The notes below the pieces were generated by a model. The model was not told the origin of the DNA. It did not search any database and saw only the letters and a program-made list of their open reading frames with translations. Made by a program: the position numbers and the translations under genes. Positions 26,899 through 35,943 of a DNA stretch of 64,000 nucleotides are shown here, piece by piece (the stretch's first letter is position 1; every line of letters starts with the position of its first letter). Source of the stretch: CAZGNZ01 sp964527215 (lineage in GTDB: Bacteria; Fidelibacterota; Marinisomatia; SCGC-AAA003-L08; JACNLC01); NCBI GenBank assembly GCA_964527215.1, contig CAZGNZ010000018.1, forward strand, positions 1 through 64,000, read 5' to 3'.

Positions 26899-28077
26899 AT
26901 GTCCTTCCATTTTCAAACCTCCAGTCGGTTCCGGCTGCTTTTACTGCTTTTTCCAGCACTGTTCATCATTCAAAGCTGTTCTGATCCCATTCCCTGGCCC
27001 TATCCTGAAGAAGGCCGGGCGTACAGTGATTTCATGCCCTGCCCGAAAATTCCATTTGCTCCGCATAAATATATCTGCTACAGGACAAATCCGCTTTTGA
27101 TTGACGGAGAGCTGAATGAAAACAGCTGGAGTGCCGTACCGTGGTCTGAGAATTTTTCAGATATCAGCGGTGATCCGTCACTGACGCCCAGGTACCGGAC
27201 CCGAATGAAAATGCTGTGGGATTCCCAGTATCTGTATGTGGCTGCAGAGTTGGAAGAACCGCATATATGGGCCACACTGGTTAATCGGGATGACATTATT
27301 TTCTACGACAATGATTTCGAAGTATTTATCGATCCCAATTCCGATACCCATGAATACTTTGAACTTGAGATGAACGCTTTCAACACGGTCTGGGACCTGT
27401 TCCTGTCCCGTCCGTACCGGGACGGCGGTCCTGCCATGCATCATTGGGATATCCACGGATTGATCACCGCAGTGCATCTGAACGGCACCGTAAACCAGCC
27501 CGGCGATACTGATCGAAGCTGGCAGGTGGAAATTGCGATCCCCTGGCAGGTTCTGGCAGAAGCAGCCCATACCGCCTCTCCGCCGGAAGACGGTGATCAG
27601 TGGCGGATGAATTTTTCCCGTGTGCAATGGGAAACCCGAATCGTTGAAAACCAGTATGAAAAAATCACTGATCCATCCACCGGCCGGCCTTTTCCTGAAG
27701 CCAACTGGGTCTGGTCTCCTCAGGGTCTGGTCAACATGCATTACCCGGAGATGTGGGGAATTGTGCAGTTTTCAAATACCTCGGCCGGAACCGGTCCCGT
27801 ACCCTTTAAGAAGGACCCGGGGATGAATGCTCAGTGGGCTCTGCGGTTGGTGTATTATCAGCAGCAGAACTATTTCCGGACCTATGGAAAATTTGCAGAA
27901 GACTTCCAGCCATTGAGTCTGCCGGATTTGGATATTCCGGGCTATACGTGGCCCCCATCAATCTCTGTCAGTCCAAACCAGTTTGAAGCTGCCGTCTCAA
28001 ATTCTGAATCGGGAAATCAGCTGGTTATCAATCATGAAGGACGACTGTTTTTTCTTGAGAAGAAAAATACCCAATGA
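26899..28077 (+). CDS. CBM9-like carbohydrate-binding lipoprotein
   Basis: A 392-residue exported protein. A signal sequence ends at IIQSC with Cys 27 as the probable lipid attachment site. Residues about 65-290 match the family 9-like carbohydrate-binding fold: DGELNENSWSAVPWSENF, LWDSQYLYVAAELEEPHIWA, NDFEVFIDPN, YFELEMNAFNTVWDL and WQVEIAIPW. It most likely sits on a membrane surface and binds a polysaccharide or oligosaccharide for uptake. It starts two bases after the isomerase stop and precedes a symporter by about 100 bases. Substrate unknown. Confidence 0.85.
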   Translation: MSFHFQTSSRFRLLLLLFPALFIIQSCSDPIPWPYPEEGRAYSDFMPCPKIPFAPHKYICYRTNPLLIDGELNENSWSAVPWSENFSDISGDPSLTPRYRTRMKMLWDSQYLYVAAELEEPHIWATLVNRDDIIFYDNDFEVFIDPNSDTHEYFELEMNAFNTVWDLFLSRPYRDGGPAMHHWDIHGLITAVHLNGTVNQPGDTDRSWQVEIAIPWQVLAEAAHTASPPEDGDQWRMNFSRVQWETRIVENQYEKITDPSTGRPFPEANWVWSPQGLVNMHYPEMWGIVQFSNTSAGTGPVPFKKDPGMNAQWALRLVYYQQQNYFRTYGKFAEDFQPLSLPDLDIPGYTWPPSISVSPNQFEAAVSNSESGNQLVINHEGRLFFLEKKNTQ

Positions 28078-28180
28078 AGCAGCCGGAAAAACCGGAACGG
28101 GATTATCCTGAATCCGCGGTGCTGCCTGGGACGAAACAGATTTAACATCACCAACAATTAACCAACAACTGGAGACCATT

Positions 28181-30112
28181 TTGAATTTTACCTGGATTGA
28201 CTGGACCATTGTTGCTGCACTGACGACCCTGATGATCGCCGGTGTGCTGATCAGCAAAACCTATATGCGAAGTGTTGCAGATTTTCTTTCAGCCGGCCGT
28301 ACTGCCGGTCGTTACGTGGTGTGTGTGGCACAGGGAATTGCCGGGCTGGGTGCCATTACTGTGGTGGCCAATTTTGAGATGAATTTTGAAGCAGGGTTTG
28401 CAATGTCCTGGTGGGGATTCAGTATGGGTATTTTCATTCTGATAATGACAGTGACCGGTTGGGTTACCTACCGTTTCAGAGAAACCCGTGCCCTGACAAT
28501 GGCCCAGTTTTTTGAAATGCGCTACGGGCAGCGCTTTCGAGTATTCACGGGCATTGTCGCATTCGTGAGCGGTTTGCTTAATTTTGGTATTTTCCCGGCA
28601 GTGGGCGCTCGGTTTTTCATTACATTTGTCGGGCTTCCGGAATCATTTCAGTTTCTGGGTATCACATGGTCAACATTTGCAGTTTCAATGGTGCTGCTGC
28701 TTTCCATCTCAATATACTTTGTTTTCGCCGGCGGTCAGATTGCCGTGATCATCACTGATTTCATCCAGGGCACATTTGTGAATATCGTATTTGTGGTGAT
28801 AGTGATCTATTTCCTGAAGCTGATCACCTTTGATCAGGTGTTTGAGTCATTGTCCACGGCACCGGTGGATGCTTCCAAAATCAATCCGTTTCACACCAGT
28901 TCGGCCAAGGATTTCAATTTGTGGTTTTTCCTGATTGGACTGGCCGGGATGTTTTACTCCACACTTTCCTGGCAGGGCACGCAGGGCTACAACAGTTCCG
29001 CCAAAAGCGCTCATGAAGCCAAAATGGGCGGGGTCCTCACCGGTTGGCGGGGTATCCCTCAGGGCATGCTGCTGCTGGTGATCCCCATTATGGCCTATGT
29101 GATACTCAACCATCCTGACTTCGCCGGTCAGTCCGAATTGATCAACGGTACTCTGAATACCCTGGAAAACGACGCCATGAGAAGCCAGGCACGAGTGCCG
29201 CTGGTCCTCACCCACTTTTTCCCGGTGGGCATGATGGGCGCATTCGCCGCAGTCATGCTTGGCGCATTTATCACCACCCACGACAGTTATCTCCATTCAT
29301 GGGGCTCCATTTTTATTCAGGATGTCATTCTTCCGCTGCGCAAAGGCAGTCTCAATCCCAAGGAACACATCTTCCTGCTTCGTCTGTCCATTCTTGGGGT
29401 GGCAGTGTTTATCTTCCTGTTCAGCCTGCTGTTTCAGCAGACCCAGTACATTATGATGTTTTTTGCCATTACGGCTGCCATTTTCGCCGGTGGGTCCGGT
29501 GCGGTGATCATTGGCGGCCTTTACTGGAAACGGGGAACCGCCGCAGGGGCCTGGGCGGCCATGATTACGGGTGCTGCGGTGTCCGTCACCGGGATTGTAC
29601 TCCATCAAATCTATGATGATTTTCCTGTGAACGGTCAGGTATTCTGGTTTCTTTCCATGGCCGGTTCAGCGCTGACTTATATCGTTTTCTCCCTGCTGAG
29701 CCGCCAAAAACCCATCGACATGGATCAACTGCTGCACCGGGGAAAATATGACGTGTCCGGGGAGCATCATATCATAAACGAAGCTCCCCAGAAGGGCTGG
29801 AAAATACTGGGAATGGGCAGGGAATTCACTCGCGGAGACAAAATTATCTACATTCTCAGCTACGCCTGGACATTTATCTGGACAGTGTCTTTCATCGTCG
29901 GCACCGTCATCAATCTTACCCGTGAGGTCACTGATGAAGCGTGGATGAGATTCTGGTACATGTATATAAAAGTCCATCTGTTTGTGGCACTGTTTGTAAT
30001 TATCTGGTTCACCGTGGGCGGGGTTCTGGATATCCGCAGCATGTTTGCCAGATTGTCCACCATGAACCGGGATGCCGGAGACGACGGTTCCGTGACCGCA
30101 GAGAATCAATAA
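28181..30112 (+). CDS. Sodium:solute symporter (SSS/SLC5 family), symporter 2
   Basis: A 643-residue SSS-family transporter starting at TTG 28181, with GGAG six bases upstream. About fourteen helices are predicted; the family segments are ADFLSAGRTAGRYVVCVAQGIAGLGA near residue 30, FAGGQIAVIITDFIQG near 185 and FAAVMLGAFITTHDSYLHSWG near 350-375. Its C-terminal 120 residues add further helices and a soluble loop, as in longer SSS proteins. It lies after the CBM9-like lipoprotein and probably imports an oligosaccharide or sugar derived from the same glycan with sodium. The substrate differs from symporter 1 if the two GH94 specificities differ (inference). Confidence 0.88.
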   Translation: MNFTWIDWTIVAALTTLMIAGVLISKTYMRSVADFLSAGRTAGRYVVCVAQGIAGLGAITVVANFEMNFEAGFAMSWWGFSMGIFILIMTVTGWVTYRFRETRALTMAQFFEMRYGQRFRVFTGIVAFVSGLLNFGIFPAVGARFFITFVGLPESFQFLGITWSTFAVSMVLLLSISIYFVFAGGQIAVIITDFIQGTFVNIVFVVIVIYFLKLITFDQVFESLSTAPVDASKINPFHTSSAKDFNLWFFLIGLAGMFYSTLSWQGTQGYNSSAKSAHEAKMGGVLTGWRGIPQGMLLLVIPIMAYVILNHPDFAGQSELINGTLNTLENDAMRSQARVPLVLTHFFPVGMMGAFAAVMLGAFITTHDSYLHSWGSIFIQDVILPLRKGSLNPKEHIFLLRLSILGVAVFIFLFSLLFQQTQYIMMFFAITAAIFAGGSGAVIIGGLYWKRGTAAGAWAAMITGAAVSVTGIVLHQIYDDFPVNGQVFWFLSMAGSALTYIVFSLLSRQKPIDMDQLLHRGKYDVSGEHHIINEAPQKGWKILGMGREFTRGDKIIYILSYAWTFIWTVSFIVGTVINLTREVTDEAWMRFWYMYIKVHLFVALFVIIWFTVGGVLDIRSMFARLSTMNRDAGDDGSVTAENQ

Positions 30113-30200
30113 CAAATACAGCCGCGCCGTCGGTCAGTTCGGAAAACCTGTCTGGTTTAATTGAAATTACCATTGTCTGCATCAGTTAAATCCCCTATCC

Positions 30201-30473
30201 CGGATATTTCTGGAGGCTTTGAAATGAGATGGCGGAGCTGGTTGACTATGCAAGGCTTGCGAAGAAATTTGCATCCGCCATTTGGCGTGGAGGCGAAATA
30301 GTGAACCCCCGTCCATTCAGCTGACGGGCGGGGAAATTCATCGACATTGTGCTGAACAGTCCAATGAGCACAAATATCAAGCGTTACTGAAACAGTATCG
30401 ACCAGATTTATCATCGTCCGGAAAATGCGAAGCTTTTTTCACACAGATATTCTCGTGAAACAGGCGGGCCAAG
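30201..30473 (-). repeat. Long repeat family R2, copy B, interrupted by R1
   Basis: Reverse complement aligns with 412-634: GTTTCACGAGAATATCTGTG, then TTTTCCGGACGATGATAAA, ACGCTTGATATTTGTGCTCATTG, and finally GTCAACCAGCTCCGCCATC. A 71-base R1 copy (30271-30341) is inserted between the two halves; the uninterrupted copy A has only three extra bases there. Read on the plus strand, the right half gives IYHRPENAKLFSHRYSRE, close to IYHRPENMKHSAHRYSRE in copy A and ISRRPDNARHFTHRYSLE in copy C, so an ancient coding origin is possible. Confidence 0.7.
30271..30341 (-). repeat. Palindromic repeat R1, decayed copy nested in R2
   Basis: On the minus strand it reads ATGAATTTCCCCGCCCGTCAGCTGA, then a shortened middle and TTTCGCCTCCACGCCAAATGGCGGA. 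The 16-base palindrome is broken by an A-T insertion and the third hairpin is absent. It interrupts repeat R2 copy B and is in the opposite orientation to copies 1-3. Confidence 0.75.
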
Positions 30474-30537
30474 GAAAAGCATAATCGCAGTATTCCATGC
30501 TGACAGCAGAATTCTTTTTTGATTAAGGAGATCAACC

Positions 30538-33045
30538 GTGAAAGCAATCCCCCATTTCATCTTTTTGACCCTTTTATCCGCCATATTCGCTGCCGGATGG
30601 ATCAGATCACCGGAGGTGGAGACCATGGTCTTTACTAAGGCCGCGGTGCTGAAACTCCCGGAAAGCAAGGGAAGGATGTATGCGGAGGATCCAGTCGAGA
30701 TGGCTCGGGTAAGCGGTTCCCTGCAGGAAATTATACAGGCAGATACAGTCTATTTCAAGGACGGTACCGGTATGCCCTGGAAATCGATACAGCCGGTGGA
30801 AGACGGCTGGTTTCAGGATGACGCTCTCGCGGGTGGATATGCCTATGCGGAATATGACTCGGATCGGGAACAGATTGTCCTTCTGGAAGCCATGACTCAT
30901 CAAATGGTTTTTGTTAACGGTGAACCAAGAATTGGGAACCGCTACCAGTACAAGGAACAGTTTGAGTCATGGGAGCCGAAATGCAATTACTCTTTTGTTC
31001 CGGTTAAGTTACGAAAAGGGACAAATGAATTTCTGTTTCGCTGCCGAAGGGGTATTTTGAAAGCCCGCCTGCACTTTTCAGGATCCGGACAGTTCCTCAA
31101 CCCGTTTGATGTAACCATTGCTGATATGGTGGTGAATCGGCCTGGAATCCTCACCGGCAGCATGATCGTGGTCAATGCATCGGATCTTCCAGCATCTGAT
31201 TTGAAAATTGGCGCACGACTGTCCGGTGAAAACGAAGTAATCAGACCGCTGCCGACTTTGGGACCGCTGGAATTTCGAAAGCTCCCTTTCAGCTGGGAAA
31301 CCGCAGGGAAACCAGCGGCAGGCGATACTCCGCTGCAGATTCGACTTTACAAAGATATGAATTCACAGCTTATCGTTCTGGATGAGTCGGAAATACAGAT
31401 TCGCACGGTCGGTGAGGACGACATCATCCGGAATACTTTCACCAGCAGGATTGACGGCAGTATTCAGTATTATGCGGTGAATCCGGCCAGTGACAGCTCG
31501 AACAGTCCAAAAGCGCTGTTTTTCTCCATGCACGGTGCCAGTGTGGAAGCGATAAATCAGGCCGGAGCCTACAGTCCAAAAACCTGGGGACATGTGGTCG
31601 CTCCCACCAACCGACGTCCGTTCGGATATAACTGGGAGGACTGGGGCCGGCTGGATGCACTGGAAGTTTTCGATCTGGCATTTCAGGAGTACCGCATTGA
31701 TCCGGAAAAAGTATATCTGACCGGTCATTCCATGGGGGGACACGGCACCTGGATTCACGGGGCATCCTACCCGGACCGCTTTGCCGCCCTGGGTCCGAGC
31801 GCCGGATGGCTGAGTTTCTGGTCCTATCGCGTAAAGGATATGGAACCCGTTACAGAACCCATTCTGGAATTGATTTTACGCTCGACCCATCCCAGCCATA
31901 CGATGGAACTGGCAGAAAACTATTCGTCCCAGGGAGTCTACATTCTCCACGGCGCTGATGATGACAATGTTCCGGCTGAACAGGCTCATCAGATGACCGG
32001 AAAACTGGAGGAATTCCATCATGACTTCATATTTCACGAACAGCCCGATGTGGGTCACTGGTGGGACTTAAGCGATGATCCCGGCGCTGACTGCGTGGAC
32101 TGGCCACAAATGTTTGATTTCTTCAGCAGACATATTCGTCCGGAAAACGATCAGGTCCGCGCTATATCTTTCACCACCGCCAGCCCGGGGGTGTCGGCAA
32201 AACATTACTGGGCGGAAATTTACGGACAGAACATTCCATTTGGGTTCAGCAGAATTCACTTGGAGCAGAATCCGAATACGCGGCGGTTCACGGGAACCAC
32301 GGAAAATGTCTCCCTCCTGCGGCTCGACACGGATGTGCTGTCAGGAACCGGTCCGGTTCAGGTGTATCTTGATGACACAGAACTTGAAATTGATTCACCC
32401 CCTCCATTTTTATGGCTTTCCAGCCAGTCCGGCAACTGGAAGCAGACAGACGTTCCTGACCCAGGTCATAAAGGACCTCACCGGTACGGCCCGCTGAAGG
32501 ACGCCTTTCGAAACCATTTTATCATGGTGGTTGGAACACAGGGGACAGATTCAGAGAACCAGTGGGCCTGGCAGAAGGCCCGTTTTGACGCCGAAACGTT
32601 CTGGTATCAGGGAAATGGTTCCGTTCGAATTCTCAAAGACACTGCATTTAATCCCGAGGACTTCCCCACAGAAAATATTATTCTGTACGGCAATTCTGAA
32701 ACCAATGCAGCCTGGAACAGCCTGCTCAGCGGCTGCCCCGTTGATGTCAGACAGAGCCAAATACGCATCGGCCGGAAAAAGCTGAAAGGGACCGATCTTG
32801 CCGTCCTGTTTGCATATCCAAGAGACCGCAGTAATGATGCCCTGGTCGCCGTGGTTGGCGGTACCGGTTTGACAGGGATGCGGCTGACAGATTTGCGGTC
32901 CTACCTGTATGCAGGAACGGCATATCCGGACCTGGTTGTGATGGACCCGCGAATTCTGAATGGTGATGCCGAAGGTGTGCTGGGCGCAGGATATTTCGGA
33001 CCTGACTGGCGGATCAAAACGGGCGAGTTTATCTGGACGGACTGA
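30538..33045 (+). CDS. Secreted S9-like alpha/beta hydrolase
   Basis: An 835-residue exported protein starting at GTG 30538 with a strong AAGGAG seven bases upstream. Residues 1-19 form a signal peptide. The middle (about 300-540) is an alpha/beta hydrolase of prolyl-oligopeptidase or carbohydrate-esterase type: nucleophile in GHSMGGHGTW (Ser about 398), aspartate in HGADDDNVP (about 474-476) and histidine in DVGHWWD (about 507). The N-terminal 280 residues look like beta-sandwich modules, the C-terminal 300 are unassigned. In this locus it is more likely to deacylate a polysaccharide or cleave a glycopeptide than to act as a general peptidase; that is inference. Confidence 0.8.
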   Translation: MKAIPHFIFLTLLSAIFAAGWIRSPEVETMVFTKAAVLKLPESKGRMYAEDPVEMARVSGSLQEIIQADTVYFKDGTGMPWKSIQPVEDGWFQDDALAGGYAYAEYDSDREQIVLLEAMTHQMVFVNGEPRIGNRYQYKEQFESWEPKCNYSFVPVKLRKGTNEFLFRCRRGILKARLHFSGSGQFLNPFDVTIADMVVNRPGILTGSMIVVNASDLPASDLKIGARLSGENEVIRPLPTLGPLEFRKLPFSWETAGKPAAGDTPLQIRLYKDMNSQLIVLDESEIQIRTVGEDDIIRNTFTSRIDGSIQYYAVNPASDSSNSPKALFFSMHGASVEAINQAGAYSPKTWGHVVAPTNRRPFGYNWEDWGRLDALEVFDLAFQEYRIDPEKVYLTGHSMGGHGTWIHGASYPDRFAALGPSAGWLSFWSYRVKDMEPVTEPILELILRSTHPSHTMELAENYSSQGVYILHGADDDNVPAEQAHQMTGKLEEFHHDFIFHEQPDVGHWWDLSDDPGADCVDWPQMFDFFSRHIRPENDQVRAISFTTASPGVSAKHYWAEIYGQNIPFGFSRIHLEQNPNTRRFTGTTENVSLLRLDTDVLSGTGPVQVYLDDTELEIDSPPPFLWLSSQSGNWKQTDVPDPGHKGPHRYGPLKDAFRNHFIMVVGTQGTDSENQWAWQKARFDAETFWYQGNGSVRILKDTAFNPEDFPTENIILYGNSETNAAWNSLLSGCPVDVRQSQIRIGRKKLKGTDLAVLFAYPRDRSNDALVAVVGGTGLTGMRLTDLRSYLYAGTAYPDLVVMDPRILNGDAEGVLGAGYFGPDWRIKTGEFIWTD

Positions 33046-33129
33046 TCAATTCCGGAATATAAACCGGATGCCCAGCAATTGAAATCCCACTGGAAAGATT
33101 TCCGTACTGGAAAAACCGGAGGTTTTCTC

Positions 33130-34323
33130 ATGACAATACAGACAGGCGACATTCGCCTGATTAAAAATATCAATCATCGGATCATACTGAATCTGATCCG
33201 CAGGGAGGGTATTGTCTCCGGTGCCCGGCTTGCGCAGATCACCGGAATGCGTCCCAGTACGATTTCCAATCTTCTGAAGGAATTTCTGTCAAAAGACCTG
33301 ATTATCAGTCGTGGCAAAGGACAGTCCACTGAAAGAGGCGGCAAGAAACCCAATCTGTGGAGTCTGAATAAAGACACTGCCTTTTCAATCGGCATTGATC
33401 TGGAAATGGGAACCGTTTCTGCGGTGGTTCTGAACCTGATGGGTGAAACTGCCGTCAGCCGGGAATATTCTGCGAATATTCTGGATAACGGCAGGACCTT
33501 GCTTCGAAGCTTGAGGGAGATCATAAATGAAATCTCTGAGGCTGCCGGAATTTCCGATAAAAAAACGCTTGGTCTGGGAATTGCCCTGCCGGCTGTGGTA
33601 GATGCGGCGGAAGGGAACATCATCACTTCCAGAATACTGCCCTCACCGGAATTTCCGCCGCTGAGGCAGCTTCAGGATTCTTTTGAGTTCCCGGTCATCG
33701 TTGAAAACAACGCCAATGCAGCTGCAATCGGAGAAAAATGGGTGGGTGCAGCAGGTGAAATCAGCAATTTCATTACAGTGCTCATTGAAATCGACCGCCT
33801 CGTTGGCGGACTGGGTCTCGGACTTGTCCTGAATGGAGATTTGATCCACGGTGCGACATTTTCTGCTGGGGAACTGAATATTTCCATTCCAAAAATGCGG
33901 GACACTCTGGCATCATTGAGCAGACATTTTCCAAAGGGTAAAATTTTGAAATCATACCAGAACCGGATTGGAGAAATAGATATTCGCGTCATGATTGATG
34001 CAGCCTTGAACGGTGATGATGTGGCACAATCCTATTTCTCGATGCTGGGGCATCTGATTGGAAAAACCATTGCCAGTTCGGTGGGATTGATCAACCCGGA
34101 ACGTATTATCCTCAGTGGGGACGTGGCCGAGCTGGGGGAAATCCTCATCCGGCCGGTGCAGGAATCCATTCAGATGGAAACACTCTGGGTGACCAACCAG
34201 CGCCTGGAAACCGTCCCCAGCAGCCATGGCCGTTTTTCCGTGGCAATCGGCAGTGCCTGCCTGATTCTGAATGACTACTTCAAGCCACCGGTATCGTTCA
34301 ACAAGAATATTGTAAAAATGTAA
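33130..34323 (+). CDS. ROK-family transcriptional regulator
   Basis: A 397-residue regulator. I take ATG 33130 as the start because GGAGG lies seven bases upstream; an earlier TTG at 33079 has no such site. Residues 10-70 form a winged helix (NHRIILNLIRREGIVSGARLAQITGMRPSTISNLLKEF). The rest is the ROK sugar-kinase fold: IGIDLEMGTVSAVVLNL, GLGIALPAVVDAAEG and VENNANAAAIGE. The zinc-binding CxCGxxGCxE motif that follows the GH segment in most ROK proteins is missing; the region reads HGATFSAGELNISIP. It lies after the secreted hydrolase and probably represses or activates this glycan locus in answer to a sugar or sugar phosphate. Confidence 0.88.
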   Translation: MTIQTGDIRLIKNINHRIILNLIRREGIVSGARLAQITGMRPSTISNLLKEFLSKDLIISRGKGQSTERGGKKPNLWSLNKDTAFSIGIDLEMGTVSAVVLNLMGETAVSREYSANILDNGRTLLRSLREIINEISEAAGISDKKTLGLGIALPAVVDAAEGNIITSRILPSPEFPPLRQLQDSFEFPVIVENNANAAAIGEKWVGAAGEISNFITVLIEIDRLVGGLGLGLVLNGDLIHGATFSAGELNISIPKMRDTLASLSRHFPKGKILKSYQNRIGEIDIRVMIDAALNGDDVAQSYFSMLGHLIGKTIASSVGLINPERIILSGDVAELGEILIRPVQESIQMETLWVTNQRLETVPSSHGRFSVAIGSACLILNDYFKPPVSFNKNIVKM

Positions 34324-34518
34324 CCGGCCGCAGACCCCCTCTGCGCATATTCGGATTCATGACTGTCCGTTGAAATCATCAGAGGAAGTCTGCTGAAAAA
34401 ATATTACCAGTCCCGGGTAGCACCGTCCATCCGGAAAAATGTTCTGAATTCGCCTATTTTATCCAGGTAAATTTCATGGTGATTTAAAAAACCCTTTAAC
34501 TCAAATTCAGGATTCAAT

Positions 34519-35916
34519 ATGATTTCCGATCCAAAACAATCATCCGGTCGGCTTTCCCGCAAGGAATTCGTGAAGCTGGGCTCTGCTGCCGGACTGGGTC
34601 TGGCATTGGCCGGAATGGCATTCCCGGCCGGAACACATAAATCACTGAAAACCAATCCCGGCGTACCGGCTGTCCCACCGCTGGAGCGGGTTCGCGTAGG
34701 CATCGTGGGGGTCGGTATGCAGGGCTCAGGACACGTAAAAAGCATTCTTCAGATTGAAGGTGCAGAACTGACTGCGGTTTGTGACCTGAAGGAGGAAAAA
34801 GTACGTCGAATGCAGCGCTGGGCGGTTGAAGCCGACAATCCCGAGCCGCAGGGATATTATAAGGGTGAAACGGATTTCAAGCGCATGTGTGCTGAGCAGG
34901 AACTGGATCTGGTGATCACCGCAACACCATGGAATTGGCATGTGCCTGTCTGTGTGGAAGCAATGAATACCGGCAGTCATGCAGCCACTGAAGTTCCGGC
35001 TGCCGTAACGGTAGAAGGCTGCTGGGAACTTGTGGAAACTGCCGAGCGCATGCAAAAACACTGCATGATGCTGGAAAATGTGTGTTACATGGCGCCGGAA
35101 TTGATGATTCTCAACATGGTCCGACAAGGTGTATTCGGAGAGCTGCTGCACGGCGAAGGGGCATACAATCACGACCTGAGAAATTACAATCTCGGCAGCC
35201 TGTATGAAAACGACTGGCGGCTTTACCATTATATTAACCGCAACGGGAATCTGTATCCAACCCACGGACTTGGCCCCATTGCCCAATGCATGAATATCAG
35301 CCGCGGGGACCGTTTTGATTATCTCGTGTCCATGAGCAGTCCCTCCAGAGGGCTTCAGGAATACGCCCATGACAAACTGGGATCCGATCACAAATACAGC
35401 CAGATCGATTACAAATGCGGTGATATCAATACGGCCTTGATCCGTACTGAACAGGGTCGAACCATTACGCTGGTGCATGACACCAGTCTTCCCAGACCCT
35501 ACAGCCGCATAAATCTGATTCAGGGGACCAAAGGAATCACCCGGGGATTCAGCGACATGACCCATGGCAGTTTAATTCATATTGAAGGCCGCAGTGAACC
35601 TCACTGGTGGCAGCCGCTCAGCGAATACGAAGCTGAATTCACCCATCCCCTGATCAGGGAAGCCGGCCAAACAGCGGAAGGAGGCGGACATGGCGGAGCT
35701 GACTTTATTGAGATTTACCGCCTGATATTTGCGCTGAGAAATGGTCTGCCTACCGATCAGGATGTTTACGATGCAGCGGATTGGTCCGTGGTTGCACCGC
35801 TGACGGAGCTGTCTGTCGCCAATCGCTCTCGACCCGTTGACTTCCCTGATTTCACTCGCGGACTGTGGAAATCCCGAGAACCGCTGGGAAAAATCGATGG
35901 ACCATCCGGTAAGTAA
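34519..35916 (+). CDS. Gfo/Idh/MocA oxidoreductase, GH109-like, Tat-type signal
   Basis: A 465-residue protein with an export signal of twin-arginine type at residues 11-38 (RLSRKEFVKLG, with RK in place of RR). A Rossmann fold follows: RVGIVGVGMQGSGHV at about 56-70, then TATPWNWHV and TEVPAAVTVEGCW. THGLGPIAQCMNISRGDRFDYL and the C-terminal DAADWSVVAPLTELSV are characteristic of GH109, NAD-dependent glycosidases best known as alpha-N-acetylgalactosaminidases. The enzyme would act on exported or surface glycans using bound NAD. It begins about 195 bases after the ROK gene. Other oxidoreductase activities on sugars remain possible. Confidence 0.85.
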   Translation: MISDPKQSSGRLSRKEFVKLGSAAGLGLALAGMAFPAGTHKSLKTNPGVPAVPPLERVRVGIVGVGMQGSGHVKSILQIEGAELTAVCDLKEEKVRRMQRWAVEADNPEPQGYYKGETDFKRMCAEQELDLVITATPWNWHVPVCVEAMNTGSHAATEVPAAVTVEGCWELVETAERMQKHCMMLENVCYMAPELMILNMVRQGVFGELLHGEGAYNHDLRNYNLGSLYENDWRLYHYINRNGNLYPTHGLGPIAQCMNISRGDRFDYLVSMSSPSRGLQEYAHDKLGSDHKYSQIDYKCGDINTALIRTEQGRTITLVHDTSLPRPYSRINLIQGTKGITRGFSDMTHGSLIHIEGRSEPHWWQPLSEYEAEFTHPLIREAGQTAEGGGHGGADFIEIYRLIFALRNGLPTDQDVYDAADWSVVAPLTELSVANRSRPVDFPDFTRGLWKSREPLGKIDGPSGK

Positions 35917-35943
35917 GCTACCCGGATTCCCCGGCTCTGAACG

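Noticed and set aside
33079..33129. TTG start for the ROK regulator
   Set aside because: ATG 33130 has GGAGG at ideal spacing and begins the conserved winged helix at the normal distance.
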